Under the pieces are notes generated by a model. The model was not told the DNA's origin and made no database searches. It saw nothing but the letters and a program-made list of their open reading frames with translations. Of a stretch of DNA of 64,000 bases, positions 32,362-44,271 are shown one piece after another. The stretch covers positions 868,001 to 932,000 of the forward strand of contig CM050001.1 of assembly GCA_016630955.3 (NCBI GenBank). The letters run 5' to 3'. This stretch comes from Didymella arachidicola. Its lineage: Eukaryota > Ascomycota > Dothideomycetes > Pleosporales > Didymellaceae. Numbering within the stretch: the stretch's first letter is position 1; the number at the start of each line of letters is the position of its first letter. The position numbers and the translations under genes are program-made.

Positions 32362-33425
32362 GGAAATGTTAGTGGGGAATTTGGCTACAGACCACAGGGT
32401 ATCGAGCGTCAGCTTGCAGCGCTACTTCTGGGTGAGCCCGATTTCGAATCGGATGAAGAGGATGACGTATAGAAAGTCACCTCCCCGAGATGCAGGCAGC
32501 GCTCCTTCTACTCCGCTCAAAGTCGCTGGCTTGCCCAGCTCTTCCGAGGGGATATTCACTCCATCTCTTGCTGATGAGCTGCGTACCAATAGAGGAAAGA
32601 ATCAGATGCTCGACGATAGAAACTACTATCCCGAGTTGGTGCACAAAGGTTGATAGGACGATAAAGATGCACTGAGGTTCTGTGGACGCTGAGCTCGTTT
32701 GACTGTATACATGACATCTGAGTATAATCGTAATGAAAGAGGCCATGAAGCAACTCGCATACGTGTCTGTATGTACCTAGGTATACAAAGATTCTAAATT
32801 TTCATAAAAGGAGAATCGTACTCCGAACAGATTGCAAAGATTTTCGGCAACCTCCTTGTACATATCGTAGTACTTACTAATTTGTACTCACTCGTTCACA
32901 CTCGACTCGCTGATAACCAGAACCGCCAAGATCTGCGCAATGATGTTTGTCTCACTGCGAAGACACTTATCAATCTAGGAATGAGGTGAGAATGGGGGCG
33001 GGACTCCAAAATGCAGCCTCGCAGTCACGCTGTTGGATGTGATCGTCACTCATATCGATTTTGAAATAGCTTGCGCCGCATGCTGGACGATTTGACACAG
33101 TGCAGGAGGTTGTTCGTTACTTGAGACAGGTCCCTCTTCAATGTTGAAGGACAGAAGTTCTTGATCATGAATGACAAATAGTGGCCATCGCAGATCAAAG
33201 GCTGCGATTGGACGGACTAAAGTCCGGAAGAGGGCTAGACTTGATGACGTAACGAGACCCTGTTCTTAACTTCTCGGAGCAAAATTTGATTCGTTGTCCG
33301 CTTGTACAACGATCTGCACCGCATCGGCCCCAAGGGGACGCGCCGTGAATCCTTCTACTACAGGCAGACAGCTGCCAACCCGCAAGCCAAACCGCACTCG
33401 CCTGTCACATCACAGGCACCTCACT
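32362..33425. other. Gene-free spacer
   Basis: About 1 kb with no supported gene, tRNA or terminal repeats. Frames at 32324-32653 (+) and 32477-32746 (-) overlap and lack motifs. Confidence 0.4.
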
Positions 33426-34937
33426 ATGGGCCTCCTTGACCTCCCGCCTGAAATCATCGACTATATACTGGACTTCGCGGGGCCTGCCGGTCTCGAAGGC
33501 TTTGTTCTCACGTGCAAAGCCGTCTACGAGCGTGCGTCGACACAGATCCAAGACCATAACTACTTGAGGCGACGATGGCGGCACACAAACAATCAAAGTA
33601 CCTCGCGCCGCGGTGACACGCTGAGTGTGTTGTACGAGATCTCCAGGAACCCCATCATTGCCGAGTACATCGAAACATTGAGCCTCTGGGATCGTCGGTC
33701 AGATGGGGAGATTGAGAGTCAAAATGTCATGGATAGCTTCCGAGGTGACGAACAAGCCATGCGGCAAACCAAAGATCTTCTTCGTGATGCAGACTTCTTC
33801 CAGAGCGCAGAGCTTGAGGAGTGGTGGATTGAAGTCATGGAGGAAGACCAAGACACCGGCAGCAACAGTGTCGACAAGCTCTACGCCACCGTTGCTTTGC
33901 TAACACTCCTCCCCAATCTTAAGACATTGCAGTTACCAGACAGATGGCACGAGGTGCGCAGCGATGAGGCTGCTGAGGGGCTCGTTTCCTCAGTCAAAGC
34001 CCTGGTGTCGATGTCCAATGAGAACGTCCATAGACGCAGGTGGCAAGCTTTGCAGTCCTTGGAGACCATCATGCCGTTCACCGAGGAGGGTTACGACGTC
34101 CGTGTGGGCCTTCAGTGCCTGGAGCCTTTCATGGCTTTGAAAAGCATCAGAAATCTCTATGCCGTAAGTTGTGTGGCTGTCGACGATGAATGGGGTGGCA
34201 TACCATTTCACTGGCGCTACGCACATAAGTCACCTCTGACAAGACTCGAATTTGCCAGTTGTTGCATGGATGCGCAGGGACTCGACTCGGTCTTGGCCCA
34301 CACGCCGGCCGTGACGACTTTCAAGTATTCTCATCAAACCAAATGGGATGGTCTCCAATTCGACTGGAACCCTGGCGAGTTCCTGCAGGTACTGGCCAAC
34401 CGACTCGGCAAGCAGCTTCTGGACCTTGCCATCACAGTGGATGAGTTACATGGAGAGATCATCAACGGACTGTCCTCTTTCCACTCTTTCCCGGTTCTGC
34501 GCAAGCTGGAGGTGGATCTCATTCCCTTCTGCGGACCACCAATTGAGAGTGGTCAACGACTTGGCCGCGACTCTTTCATTCCCGAGGGTGCAGATGCCTG
34601 GACGCACAGCGATATCCCATGTCTAGGAGACATGCTTCCAGAAAGCATCCGTGAGGTCCACCTCAACACCGATTATCCGTTGCCGTCCGAGAAATCGCTG
34701 AAGTCGCTCGTGAAAAACATCGTTGATCGACGCAAGGACAAACTGCGAAACCTGGACATATGCATCATCAGGCAATACCAGTCGGACACGGCGCAGTTCA
34801 TTGCGGACCGCCACGAAGTTACGCTCGAAGTATTTGATATGGACGTCAGAAATCCGAGAGCCAGAGCAATGATGCCGTTGTGGAAGCGAGAATTCGACCA
34901 GAAGGTTGGTGGAATAGTGACGGGGCGTTCGTCCTAG
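33426..34937 (+). CDS. F-box protein
   Basis: A single exon encodes 503 residues. MGLLDLPPEIIDYILDFAG and then GLEGFVLTCKAVYERAST form an F-box at residues 2-40. The body has features of fungal F-box receptors, with repeated short leucine motifs (LLPNLKTLQLPDRW; SPLTRLEFASCCMD). It probably presents substrates to an SCF ubiquitin ligase. I chose ATG 33426 because the F-box starts there; the upstream 44 codons are Arg/Thr-rich and lack domain sequence. It differs in sequence from the F-box gene at 29437. Confidence 0.8.
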   Translation: MGLLDLPPEIIDYILDFAGPAGLEGFVLTCKAVYERASTQIQDHNYLRRRWRHTNNQSTSRRGDTLSVLYEISRNPIIAEYIETLSLWDRRSDGEIESQNVMDSFRGDEQAMRQTKDLLRDADFFQSAELEEWWIEVMEEDQDTGSNSVDKLYATVALLTLLPNLKTLQLPDRWHEVRSDEAAEGLVSSVKALVSMSNENVHRRRWQALQSLETIMPFTEEGYDVRVGLQCLEPFMALKSIRNLYAVSCVAVDDEWGGIPFHWRYAHKSPLTRLEFASCCMDAQGLDSVLAHTPAVTTFKYSHQTKWDGLQFDWNPGEFLQVLANRLGKQLLDLAITVDELHGEIINGLSSFHSFPVLRKLEVDLIPFCGPPIESGQRLGRDSFIPEGADAWTHSDIPCLGDMLPESIREVHLNTDYPLPSEKSLKSLVKNIVDRRKDKLRNLDICIIRQYQSDTAQFIADRHEVTLEVFDMDVRNPRARAMMPLWKREFDQKVGGIVTGRSS

Positions 34938-36380
34938 AAGTGAGCGGGACCAGGACAGAATATACCTAGTGCCCTTGCCCGTCAGCTCCTTCCGCGGAAC
35001 GCCATGATCTCTTCGTCAGCACATTGCTCCGCGGACTGTAGCATACGCCAGATCGATCCGGGACTTGGCGCTCAATCTTCCGCCGCCGCCGTACTGTGGT
35101 TGCAGGCATATGTTTTGTAAGTGGAGACGATGACAAGGGGTTTCGGTCATATTTTTCAGTCGTCTTAGGCACTGATCTGATGCGTTTTTAATACTTTTCT
35201 AGTCCTAGAGGCTATAACTTAAGTAGATTGCAGGGGTAAGTGCTGTATTATATCTAAAAGCAGACAGGATTTGATGTAATCTAACGAGTAAGGTCATCCG
35301 GTTGCGTTGGACCCACTCACAATATACACGTCGGATACCAGTAAAGCATTGCTTAGAGATTCTCTTTATCTGAATAAATGTCAAAACGCGCGAATTGTCA
35401 TGTCTATCATCCCCACAGCGATCTGTGGAGGTGACAAGACTGGACATCATCGTCCGGCAATACTTGCGTCATCACCCAGAACACCATTTCGAGTCTTTCG
35501 GCTGCTGTCAACCATGTCTTCGTCTCAATGCGAACTTTGAGAAATTACTCCAGACAAGAAACACCAACGACGATGATGGGCAGCTAGGCAGATAATTACT
35601 GTTACCTCCGGCATTTACCTATAATCTCGTGGTTCGGCGCTGGTAAGCAGAGGTCGGCGATCGCAACGATGCGTCAACGCAGTGGTCTCAAGAAATTGCA
35701 GACTTCAAGATCATCGCTTTTCTACCGCGTAGGTCTGCGTCGCAAGTCTCGAGGTCAGTAACCGTAAAGACCTTCGATCTCACGAAAGCCACGCGCGAGT
35801 AGCTGGTGTAGGACGCGGCGGATGTTGACGCAGCATTCTCTGCGCTCATTGGTGGGCTCTCGGTACTTAGTCAAAAGTATCCAGGGCAAAGGCGAACTCT
35901 TCAGATTAAAAAGGCAGATCCACAGCCATCCCCTTCAGGAAATGTCAAATCCCCATTCGAAGGATTCGTCAGAAGCAGATTTGGAACTCGGATAGGCTGT
36001 AACCGGTTCGGAGAAGCTTGAATCTGGGGATGAACTTGGCGGCGATCGTAGACGGGTACGCTACCATAGTGCGTTCTATATGTGTGGATGGTCTCGATCA
36101 GGGTCTACACGTCATAATACTTCACCCCATTTGGGTCACTGACTTGTTCTGATTGGCTTGGCTCAATACGGCGAATTGTCACAGCCTTGTGCAAGCACAG
36201 CACTGTCCAGATGTGGCATCAGTCCACGCGACATGTCCTCCAAAAGAGTATTGGACGTGACGTCAAACGAAAGTACTCCATTGGCCTTGTCCTTGCTTGT
36301 TAAAGCTTTTCTGACGCTCGTGAAGCTTGCCACCTTCAGCATTTTATTTCTTCTCGTTGTCCTTATACACCGTTGCATCG
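34938..36380. other. 1.4-kb gene-free region
   Basis: Only short frames without motifs. From 36158 a short hydrophobic frame (ALSLLVKAFLTLVKLATFSI) precedes the MFS gene in another phase. It could be a leader exon, but I could not join it. Confidence 0.4.
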
Positions 36381-38062
36381 ATGTGGTCTTTCGTTCAGTG
36401 CAAACAAATTGGGAATTCTGTAGAGCGAGAATGGAAGCGGAAGTCTACAGATCAATCGATTCTTAGTGGCGGACGCAGCGGAAGGGGCGTGTCTGAAGAG
36501 TCACAACAGTCTAACACGACACCGCTGGAACCAAACTCCGAACGACCCGATATCGAGAAGTCTGAAGTTGAGCAAGAGAACAAGAATGACGAGGATGGGA
36601 AGATATTCATCGAACTTGAAGGCGACAATGATCCTATTGACCCTCACAATTGGCCACTGCTCAAGCGCGCTAGGGCTATGGTCATCCTAAGCATGTTGGT
36701 CTTCACCCAAGCGTGGGCAGGCGCCTGTGACTCTCTCGGCAACAGCAGAGCCAGCGCCTCATACAATGTCAGTCCCGTTGCTGAGGATGCAGCCACGGCC
36801 ATGTACTTGTTTGGCATAGGCTCTGGATGTCTTTTGGTCGGTCCATTGTCCCAGACGCTCGGTCGGAACCCAGTTTACCTTGGAGGCACCCTGGCGTACT
36901 TGTTCTTCATATTGGGAACAGCCCTCTCCCAGAATTTCGCAAGCCAGATCATATGCAGATACCTCGCAGGTCTTGCAAGCAGCGCTGCGCTGGGAATCAA
37001 CGGCGCCAGCGTAGGCGACATGTTCCGCCCTGCTGAGCGAGCGCTGTGGTTCCCAGTCATTGCGTGGGTCAATGTAGTGCGTGAGTATACTTTCTACTCT
37101 ATATTGCAAGAGCTTTACTGACATCTTCAGCGCCTGTCTTAGCACCGATCGTCAGTGGATGGGTTGCTGAGCACAACAGCTTGAATTGGCAGTGGATAGA
37201 CTGGATCACGCTCTTCATCTCCGCTTTCGCCTTCGCCGTCGCCTTCCTCTTCCTTCCCGAAACCTACCTACCCATGCTCTTGGACTACAAGGCTACGCAT
37301 CTACGTCGCAAGTCAGGCTCGTCGAGATACGTCACAAAACCCGAGCAAAACTCGAACTTCTTCACAAAAATCAAAGAAGTTCTGCCCTTGTCGCTCAAAT
37401 TTTCGACAACCGAGCCAGCGGTACTATTCCTAGGGGGCTTCCTGATCCTCCTCTACGTTATCTTGTTCATTTTCCTTTCAGGCTTTGAATACATCTTCAA
37501 GCGCAAATACAACCTCAACGATTTCGAAGAAGGCGCATGCTTCGCCTCGATCGCGCTCGGAGCGACGGCATTTTCGCTCACCGGGCCTGTGCTGTATAGT
37601 TGGACGCGTCGTCACGTGGGGTATGCTGACCGCGCCACCGTTACACCCGAGTTCCGTCTCTGGCCTACGATGATTACCTCGCCTCTTTTGCCCATCTCCC
37701 TCTTCTGGCTTGGGTGGACCGACTACGCCTGGATCTCGATCTACTCGGGTCTTGGAGCTTGTTTCTGCTTCGGCATTGTGCTGAACGCGATGTATGTCAG
37801 CAGCTACGAGTACATCATCGACAGCTACGGGGAAAAGGCAAGTATTGCGCTGGCGAGTGTGACGATGATGCGCTACTTGATTGCAGGCGGGATGGTCATG
37901 GCGGCGAGACCGATGTTTAGTAAAATCGGCCCTCACTGGACCATGACCTTGTTGGGATGTATTGCGGTGGTCTTGACTCCGGCACCATTTGTGTTGTACA
38001 AGTACGGATCTAAGTTGAGGAAAAGCAGTTCCTTCGCAATTGAGGACGTTAGTAAAGAGTGA
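36381..38062 (+). CDS. Major facilitator superfamily transporter (DHA1-like)
   Basis: Two exons (36381-37080, 37131-38062; 50-nt intron GTGAGT ... CTTCAG) give 543 residues. A charged N-terminal tail ends in DPIDPHNWPLLKRARAM, the typical entry to TM1 in fungal drug/polyamine:H+ antiporters. LFGIGSGCLLVGPLSQTLGR is the TM2-3 loop motif A region, and LAGLASSAALGINGASVGD belongs to TM5. The second half has six further hydrophobic segments (LFLGGFLILLYVILFIFLSG and others). It would export small molecules by proton exchange. The P450 gene lies 565 bp downstream on the same strand, a pairing common in secondary-metabolite loci. Confidence 0.83.
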
Positions 38063-38627
38063 TGCGTCTGATAAATAGTAACGTATATTTTGCTCGCAGT
38101 GTATGTGCCGTCCGCTCTCCCACACTCATTCTATTTTCTTTCCAGCTCGATGTGGAGAGAAAGGGGACACCCTTGCAGAAATGACCTACGGACCGCACAG
38201 TAGGACCTCCAGTAATTATTTGATGTTCTTCTTTCGGCGGTGGGGACCGCTATGTTCGAGATTATGGCGTCGGGACCATGCATCCGAATCATGATCTCAC
38301 ATTTGCCCAATGCGCCATTGGCACTTCGGCATCAATATCGTGAGGAATGCAAAGTATGCTGACATTCTCGAAGTCAGATCTTACGTTTTGTGCTGAGCCT
38401 AGCACGGCACGAGACATCCTCCCTGGGCAAGTGTGCGCCCACAATTGGCCATATCTGGAACGGAGAATGCTCCGAGTCTCGTCATGAAACACCGTCACTA
38501 GTGGGAAGGTGGGCCGACGCTATCTATGACGTCCTCTCCAAATTCACCAAAGCCATGGCTACACCTCGTACACCATATTGTACACCATCAGGTGTGCGCT
38601 TCGAAGTCCTCGTATAGCGTCGATATC
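38063..38627. other. Spacer between MFS and P450 genes
   Basis: No supported gene. The region should hold the MFS 3' UTR and P450 promoter. Confidence 0.4.
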
Positions 38628-40304
38628 ATGACCCACAAGAACGGTGACGAAAAGGGGTCGCTGTTCACCTTGCCGGTGATTATCGCCACAGTTGCGACAT
38701 ACTGGGTTGTCGCAATCGTATGGAGTTCCCTCAACGCGCCGTCACCGCCCACGTCGATACCATGGCAAGGTGGAAAAGGATGGCTGGCTGGCCTGCGCAA
38801 CTTCTTCGCAGTGACAAAGAGCAAGGATTGGCTGGCGGCCGGGTACGAAAAGTACAGCAAGAACAACAAGGCCTTTGTTCTGCCAACCGTTTTCAGTGCG
38901 CAAGCTGAGGTTGTCCTTCCGCGATCCCAGATGAGCTGGATGCTCGATCAGCCAGATCATGTTCTCAGCACGAAGGATGCCCATTATGACTTCTTGCAAG
39001 GCGACTATGCCTTCATGGAGCCCATCATTCTACGCGACCCCTACCACGAGCGTGTCGTGCACAAGAATCTCGTGCGCAATTTAAATTCGATCATTCCGCA
39101 CCTAGAAGAGGAGGTGCCGCCAACTGTAGACGCAATCTGGGGCATGAACACAGAGGAGTTCAGCAAAATCGACTTAATGAGCTCCTTCATGAGAATGGTA
39201 CCTCGGCTTACCAACCGTATGATGGTCGGTCCTACACTCTGCCGCGAACAGAGATACCTTGATGCGGTCTTGTCTTTCACGAAAGATGTCGTCGGAACGT
39301 TTTCGATCCTGCCACTCGTCCCTAAAGCGCTCCATATCGTAGTGGGCAACCTCGCTGGGCTGACCTCGAAGTATCACTTCTGGCAAGCGTCGAGGTTTAC
39401 CCTTCCACTGATCAAGAAGCGTATAGAGGACATCACCAGGAAAGATAACGCCGATCCGGAGTACAAGGACTGGAAGGAGCCTCATGATTTCATCACATGG
39501 AGCTATCGGACCGCGCAAGCCGAAGGAAGGACCGATGAGATGCAACCGAAGCGCATTGCGCAACGCATCATGCCTCTCAACTTCGCCGCTATACACACCA
39601 CCTCCCTCACTGCATACGAGGCTGTGATACACATTCTAAGTGCCTCTCCGGACGTGATTGAGAGCTTGAGAGAGGAAGCATCCCGCGTACTACATGAAGA
39701 GGGTAGCTGGACCAAGAAAGCCTTGAGCCGGATGCACCGGATCGACTCAGCGATTCGCGAGTCGCAGCGTGTCGCACCGATTGCTCTGACCTTTGTGGGA
39801 AGAAAGGTTGTGGCGAAAGGTGGTGTTATCACGCCCGAGGGCATACATCTGAATTATGGCACGATAGTGACGTGCCCCTGGGCGCCAATTGCTATGGACG
39901 ATGAGCTTCATGGGGATGCCGCCACTTTTGATGCTTTCCGGTATTCGCGTGCGAGGGAAGAATATGATTCGATGAGCTCGGAGGAAAGAGAGAGTGTCGA
40001 CGCGTTGAAGTTGAAGCAGACTGGTTTGGTTACTACGAGCAATGAGCATCTACCTTTCGGCCATGGTAGGCATGCTTGGTATGAGATCACTCTGCATCTG
40101 ACGAGTTGGTGCTAATGCCTATACAGCCCCGGCCGCTTCTTCGTTTCGCACGAGCTCAAAATGATTTTTGCATACTTGCTGCTCAACTACGACTTCAAAC
40201 CCTTGAAAGAGAAGCCAAAGAAAGTTCTCGTGGTTAGAACCGAGATACCGATGCCGGTAACAATTGAGTACAAGCGCAGAAAGACAGTCTGGCAAAGGTC
40301 TTGA
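38628..40304 (+). CDS. Cytochrome P450 monooxygenase
   Basis: Two exons (38628-40078, 40127-40304; 48-nt intron GTATGA ... ATACAG) give 542 residues. The intron cuts the heme-binding loop: FGHGRHA before it and CPGRFF after it form the complete FGHGRHACPGRFF motif with the axial Cys. Other marks are an N-terminal membrane anchor (FTLPVIIATVATYWVVAIVW), the I-helix segment FAAIHTTSLTAYEAV, and the K-helix ExxR in AIRESQRVAP. The AxHTT form of the I-helix and this heme motif are seen in ent-kaurene-oxidase-like and other fungal secondary-metabolism P450s. Substrate unknown. Without splicing the protein ends before the Cys ligand. Confidence 0.88.
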
Positions 40305-40416
40305 TAGGGTTCTGTTTCCAGATACGGTGGCTGCGACAACTGAAGGTGTTAGACCTGGGTATTCTGACTTGCTGATTAAAACATCTGCAGTAGTAGTATT
40401 GGAAGGCAAGTTATTT

Positions 40417-42589
40417 TTATGCGTCGTACCGCACGTAGCTCCTCATGACATATACCTGAGCAGTAAGAACTGAGCACGCTACAAACATTGCCATCGCGAC
40501 AATGGGCAGGCTGATACGTGCAAAACTAAGCCTTCCTAGGTGTTGACCCTCTTTCTTGAGCACCGTTCGCCACATGATGCCAGTGAGGGATGCGCTGATT
40601 GAAAAGCTAAAGACGTTATAATTGACACCAATTGACAGAGCGTACACGGTTGCCCAGAACAGCTTGTCACTGATGGGACTGTTACTCTTGTGTATGTCCT
40701 GCCATGACTTAATTACCTGAGACAAAATTACACATGCACCAATGTTGGTATCCGCAAAATAGTAATTCGAACATCAGTCAGAGACTTGGTGTTGTACAGG
40801 AATCTTCACCTACATTTGACAGCACGGCACCGAGAAATCCCATGCCAGCGATGCTTCCCACAACGCCGGTGTGGGTTGCTCACCAGTCCTAACCTCGAGC
40901 GAATACAGGCATCCAGCCTTTACTGACTAGCCCCTCAACGAGCGTGAATATCGAGAAAGCAAATGGTATGATGTCCCATGGAAGGTATGTCGCTGCAACA
41001 GTAGTCGTTGGGAAGGTTGCTCGGGCCCAGACATATCGGTCTTGCAGAAGTGGCAATAGTGTTACTCATTCCTTCCTGAAATCTTTACGCTTCAGGAACG
41101 TTTCTCCACTCACCCCGAGGTTCGTGAGAATACGACGAACACTGGGGCCTCATGGGGGGTTTCTCATCTGCAGGTTATCTATGTCACAAAAGGACAAAAC
41201 ACCGGTTTCGCGATCGAGTTTGCCATTGTCAATCTGAGACTCGAGTGCCCTAGAAAGGACTACCATCGAGTCCACAGCAATAGGCACGGGAGCGGCACCG
41301 ACGATACCGTCCTCCTCAGGCTCGGCTGTACTGTGGGCCACAACTTCCTCATGAACACAATGCCGACGTGCTGTCCACTCCGCAAGCGTTGCTTCGGTAC
41401 GCTGCCGTCCCTCCCAACTGATCATGCGTGACTCTACCCTATGAAGCCAATCGAATGCAAGGTCCAAACAGACCATTAAGAATGCAGCCGGTAGTGTCAC
41501 CCAGAAATCTGTGCTCCGGCCTTTCGATAGATACATGGCGTTTAGCGCCAGCAGTGTCGCCACTGACGCGAACATGACGAAGCTTCCGGCGGACGCACCT
41601 GACTTGCTCCAATAGGGATTTAAGATCGATTCAATGCTGAGTTGAGTAGCATCTTCGGGATCCTCCTCGTCCTCATTCACGAAATATCTTCGATTGAATG
41701 GGATGTTTATATTATATAGCATTCTATTACGATCCTCATCAGGAAGTGTGTGGACTTGAATAGTCTTCGGTACCAGGCTGTTATCGTGAAAGACGATGTA
41801 AAGTAGAAATGGGAAAAGTAATAGCACTGTGATTGTAGTGGGGATGATCATATTGGCTATGTATCCAACAAACTTGTACAAGATTGGTAGGATTCGAGGA
41901 AACCAAAACTCCTGTCGCAATGTTCGTGATTGCGATTTGGGTGTGAATCCATGCTCTCGGATGAGAAACATTCTCGGTGACCCTGGTCAAAGAAGATAGA
42001 ATAGCAACATAATCGGGTCGTTCCCAATGAACATTCCCAGGCCAGGGAACGATAGGTATAAGTAAAGATACAGACGGTGCCCGTGTATCGCTTTCTTTGG
42101 AAGTACCACACAGACTAGGTATCCCACAAACCCAGAAGCTGCGATCGAGTTTGCAACATAGCCAAGAGTGAGAAAGACAACAACGAGATTGTATGGGGTT
42201 ATTCCGGTGCTCCCGTTGCCCATAATGCCGGAAAGCACCTCTTGCCAGCTGATCGCCGTTGTCGCCGGTAGAAGGATGGTCGCCATGAGAGATGCCGTTA
42301 CATAGTTCATTGGTAGATCGAAGAGGGCGAATTTGGATGGACGGTGCGCATCGGACGGATAAGCCTGACACAGACGGAGAGTCGAAACGGGTTTTGCAAG
42401 ACCAACGAGTAATAATCTAGGCACATAAAGATGCATTCGAAACGACCATACTATAGGAACATCTGTCAACGTCAGTCTTCTCTATTCAAGAGATCTTAGA
42501 CACACAGACTCACTGATAATCATAAACACTATGAGCGCCAGAATGGATCGCCATTATTTGACAACGTCGAGATCGATATCAGTCGACAT
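40417..42589 (-). pseudogene. Wrecked ArsB-type anion permease
   Basis: The minus strand has scattered pieces of a 10-12-TM ArsB/NhaD-type permease. From ATG 42589: MSTDIDLDVVK, an in-frame TAA, WRSILALIVFMII, a plausible intron (donor GTGAGT, acceptor GACAG), then LPMNYVTASLMATILLPATT and FIGNDPIM. A small deletion near 41995 removes the LSGT of the usual GNDPxxLSGT motif. A second frame carries SSLTRVTENVSHPRAW and VSSNPTNL, and another deletion near 41880 shifts back to KFVGYIANMIIPTTITVLLL. The last piece (40417-40725) reads YALSIGVNYNVFSFSISASL. At least two indels and several stops make it non-functional. The intact family exports arsenite or related anions. Confidence 0.7.
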
Positions 42590-43595
42590 GTGGGAAATAT
42601 GGTCGCGCTCTATTCTGCATCGAGGCGCGTAAGTTAACTCAAGGCCTTGGTCTGGGAAGTAGTTAGGGCGCAGCGTTATGCAGACCAGCAATCAGGCTGA
42701 TGGCCACATTAGCGAGAGTAGTCTGTACCAACCAAAGACAGCCAGTAGATGATGTGTACGACGATCAGCCAGCCTAACTACAGACATTTCTTTCACCGAT
42801 GAGCGAAATGGGTTGTCTGTGCCTCAGCGTTAGGAGCTCCACGCGCTCTTGTTTTGGGATCTTAGCTATGGACCCTTCCAGTCTATGGCCTGAGCTAGAT
42901 ATCGACGCTATGTCCGTTGCTTCCAGACGTACATGTGTAATTTGATGCACCGGACTAGCTTAGCTTGCTTCTCTCGACTCTTTTGCTTTCTGCAGTCTCT
43001 TCTTTAACTACGTTCGGACGCGAACCCAGGGATATCTCTTCGCGACGTAGAAACCCCATTGCCAGCGCTATTGCTGGTAATCAAGTCGTGCGTAGCGTTG
43101 TCGTCGTGAATTGATCATCCTGTTCGGCCTTCCATGTCTCTGTCCTTTCGAGATGCTCCCATGCTTGCGCACAATCCATTCGACGTGAAGGACTCCTTTG
43201 AGCACCAGTCTCGAGGTGAATTCTTACGCTCGCTTATACTTCTCTCGGAGTGCGTGGGGCACTTCCTGGCTATAGATCATCTTTGCTGCGCTTAGGTCAA
43301 AAACCAATACTTACCTAGCTTTTTCAAGAAGAGTCCTTCGCCCCGACGACTGGATGTGGCGACTTCGAAGATGAGAACGTGCTGGAGGCTGTGACACTAG
43401 AATGTGCGTACATATCAGCTACAGATGGAATTTCGACCGGGCGGTGCACTTTCTCTAGAGATGACATTTGCCGTGCTTGTGCAGAAGCAGGTGATAAGGC
43501 AGGTGATAAGGCAGGCGACGACTGCTGTGTATGTGGAGATATATATTGTGCAGTTATTCACAGCGCAGGTGGGGGCTACATCCTGACCACAGCAT
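42590..43595. other. Gene-free spacer
   Basis: About 1 kb without a supported gene. A small tandem CAGGTGATAAGG repeat occurs near 43488-43515. Confidence 0.4.
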
Positions 43596-43910
43596 TCAGT
43601 AATAACTTCCCCCATGGCCCCTCCAAACACCTGGCATAGTCCAATGTCCATGTCCCGGCGCACGACTGACCCACCTTTCATGTGCCATGTCAAAGTAAGG
43701 CGCGTTGCCCAATCTATCAAGTCTTGCGGGCGTGAGTCGTTGCGTAGACGACCGACCCTCCTCCAATGCCTCGCGAACCCTCACACCACCATTGCGGCGA
43801 GGGTCATAGCGGTACGAGTACCCAGAATAGGGATAGTCATGCATGCTCCACGGACGAGTGGGATCGAAGCCCCATCCTTGCGCCATGTCGTTGTACCCTG
43901 TTCCTGGCAT
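43596..43910 (-). CDS. Small Gly/Tyr/Arg-rich protein, family not recognised
   Basis: A single exon from ATG 43910 encodes 104 residues (MPGTGYNDMAQGWGFDPTRP...). It is rich in Tyr, Gly, Arg, Trp and Pro (YSGYSYRYDPRRNGG; WTMPGVWRGHGGSYY), with no signal peptide or membrane segment. The ATG has an A-rich context and follows a leader of about 100 bp that looks like 5' UTR. The frame is open further upstream, but that part lacks the same composition. Function unknown. Confidence 0.55.
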   Translation of the reverse strand: MPGTGYNDMAQGWGFDPTRPWSMHDYPYSGYSYRYDPRRNGGVRVREALEEGRSSTQRLTPARLDRLGNAPYFDMAHERWVSRAPGHGHWTMPGVWRGHGGSYY

Positions 43911-44271
43911 TTTGATTGTTGATAGCAGTTGATATGTCTTTGTTGAATGCTGAATGAATGCTGAGTGCTTTTGATGATGTTCAGGGAACATCCTGCGGCT
44001 GTAGATATGCTGATTCTCCTTCACACATAATTAGAGGTGTTACAAGGCTTGCCATGGTCCGTGATGGTTCTAATATCATGTCAACAGCCTGCGCTGAGTG
44101 GGGTGTTGGCAAAACGATGACGTCGGAGACGGCGAGATTATATGGTCAATTTCATCCGAGTTCGTGCAGTGAGTCGACGGCAAACGGAAGGTCATTGACC
44201 TGGCTGCGGAAATATATGTGTTTCACGCAACGCCTTGACTGGACTTGGGTGCAGCGCTTATTGTCCACACT
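43911..44271. other. Spacer between small protein and IST3
   Basis: No supported gene. It contains the small protein's 5' UTR and the 3' end of the IST3 transcript. Confidence 0.4.

Noticed and set aside
43481..43520. Short direct repeats as a possible CRISPR-like array.
   Set aside because: Only two or three imperfect units without spacers of constant length, in a fungal genome.
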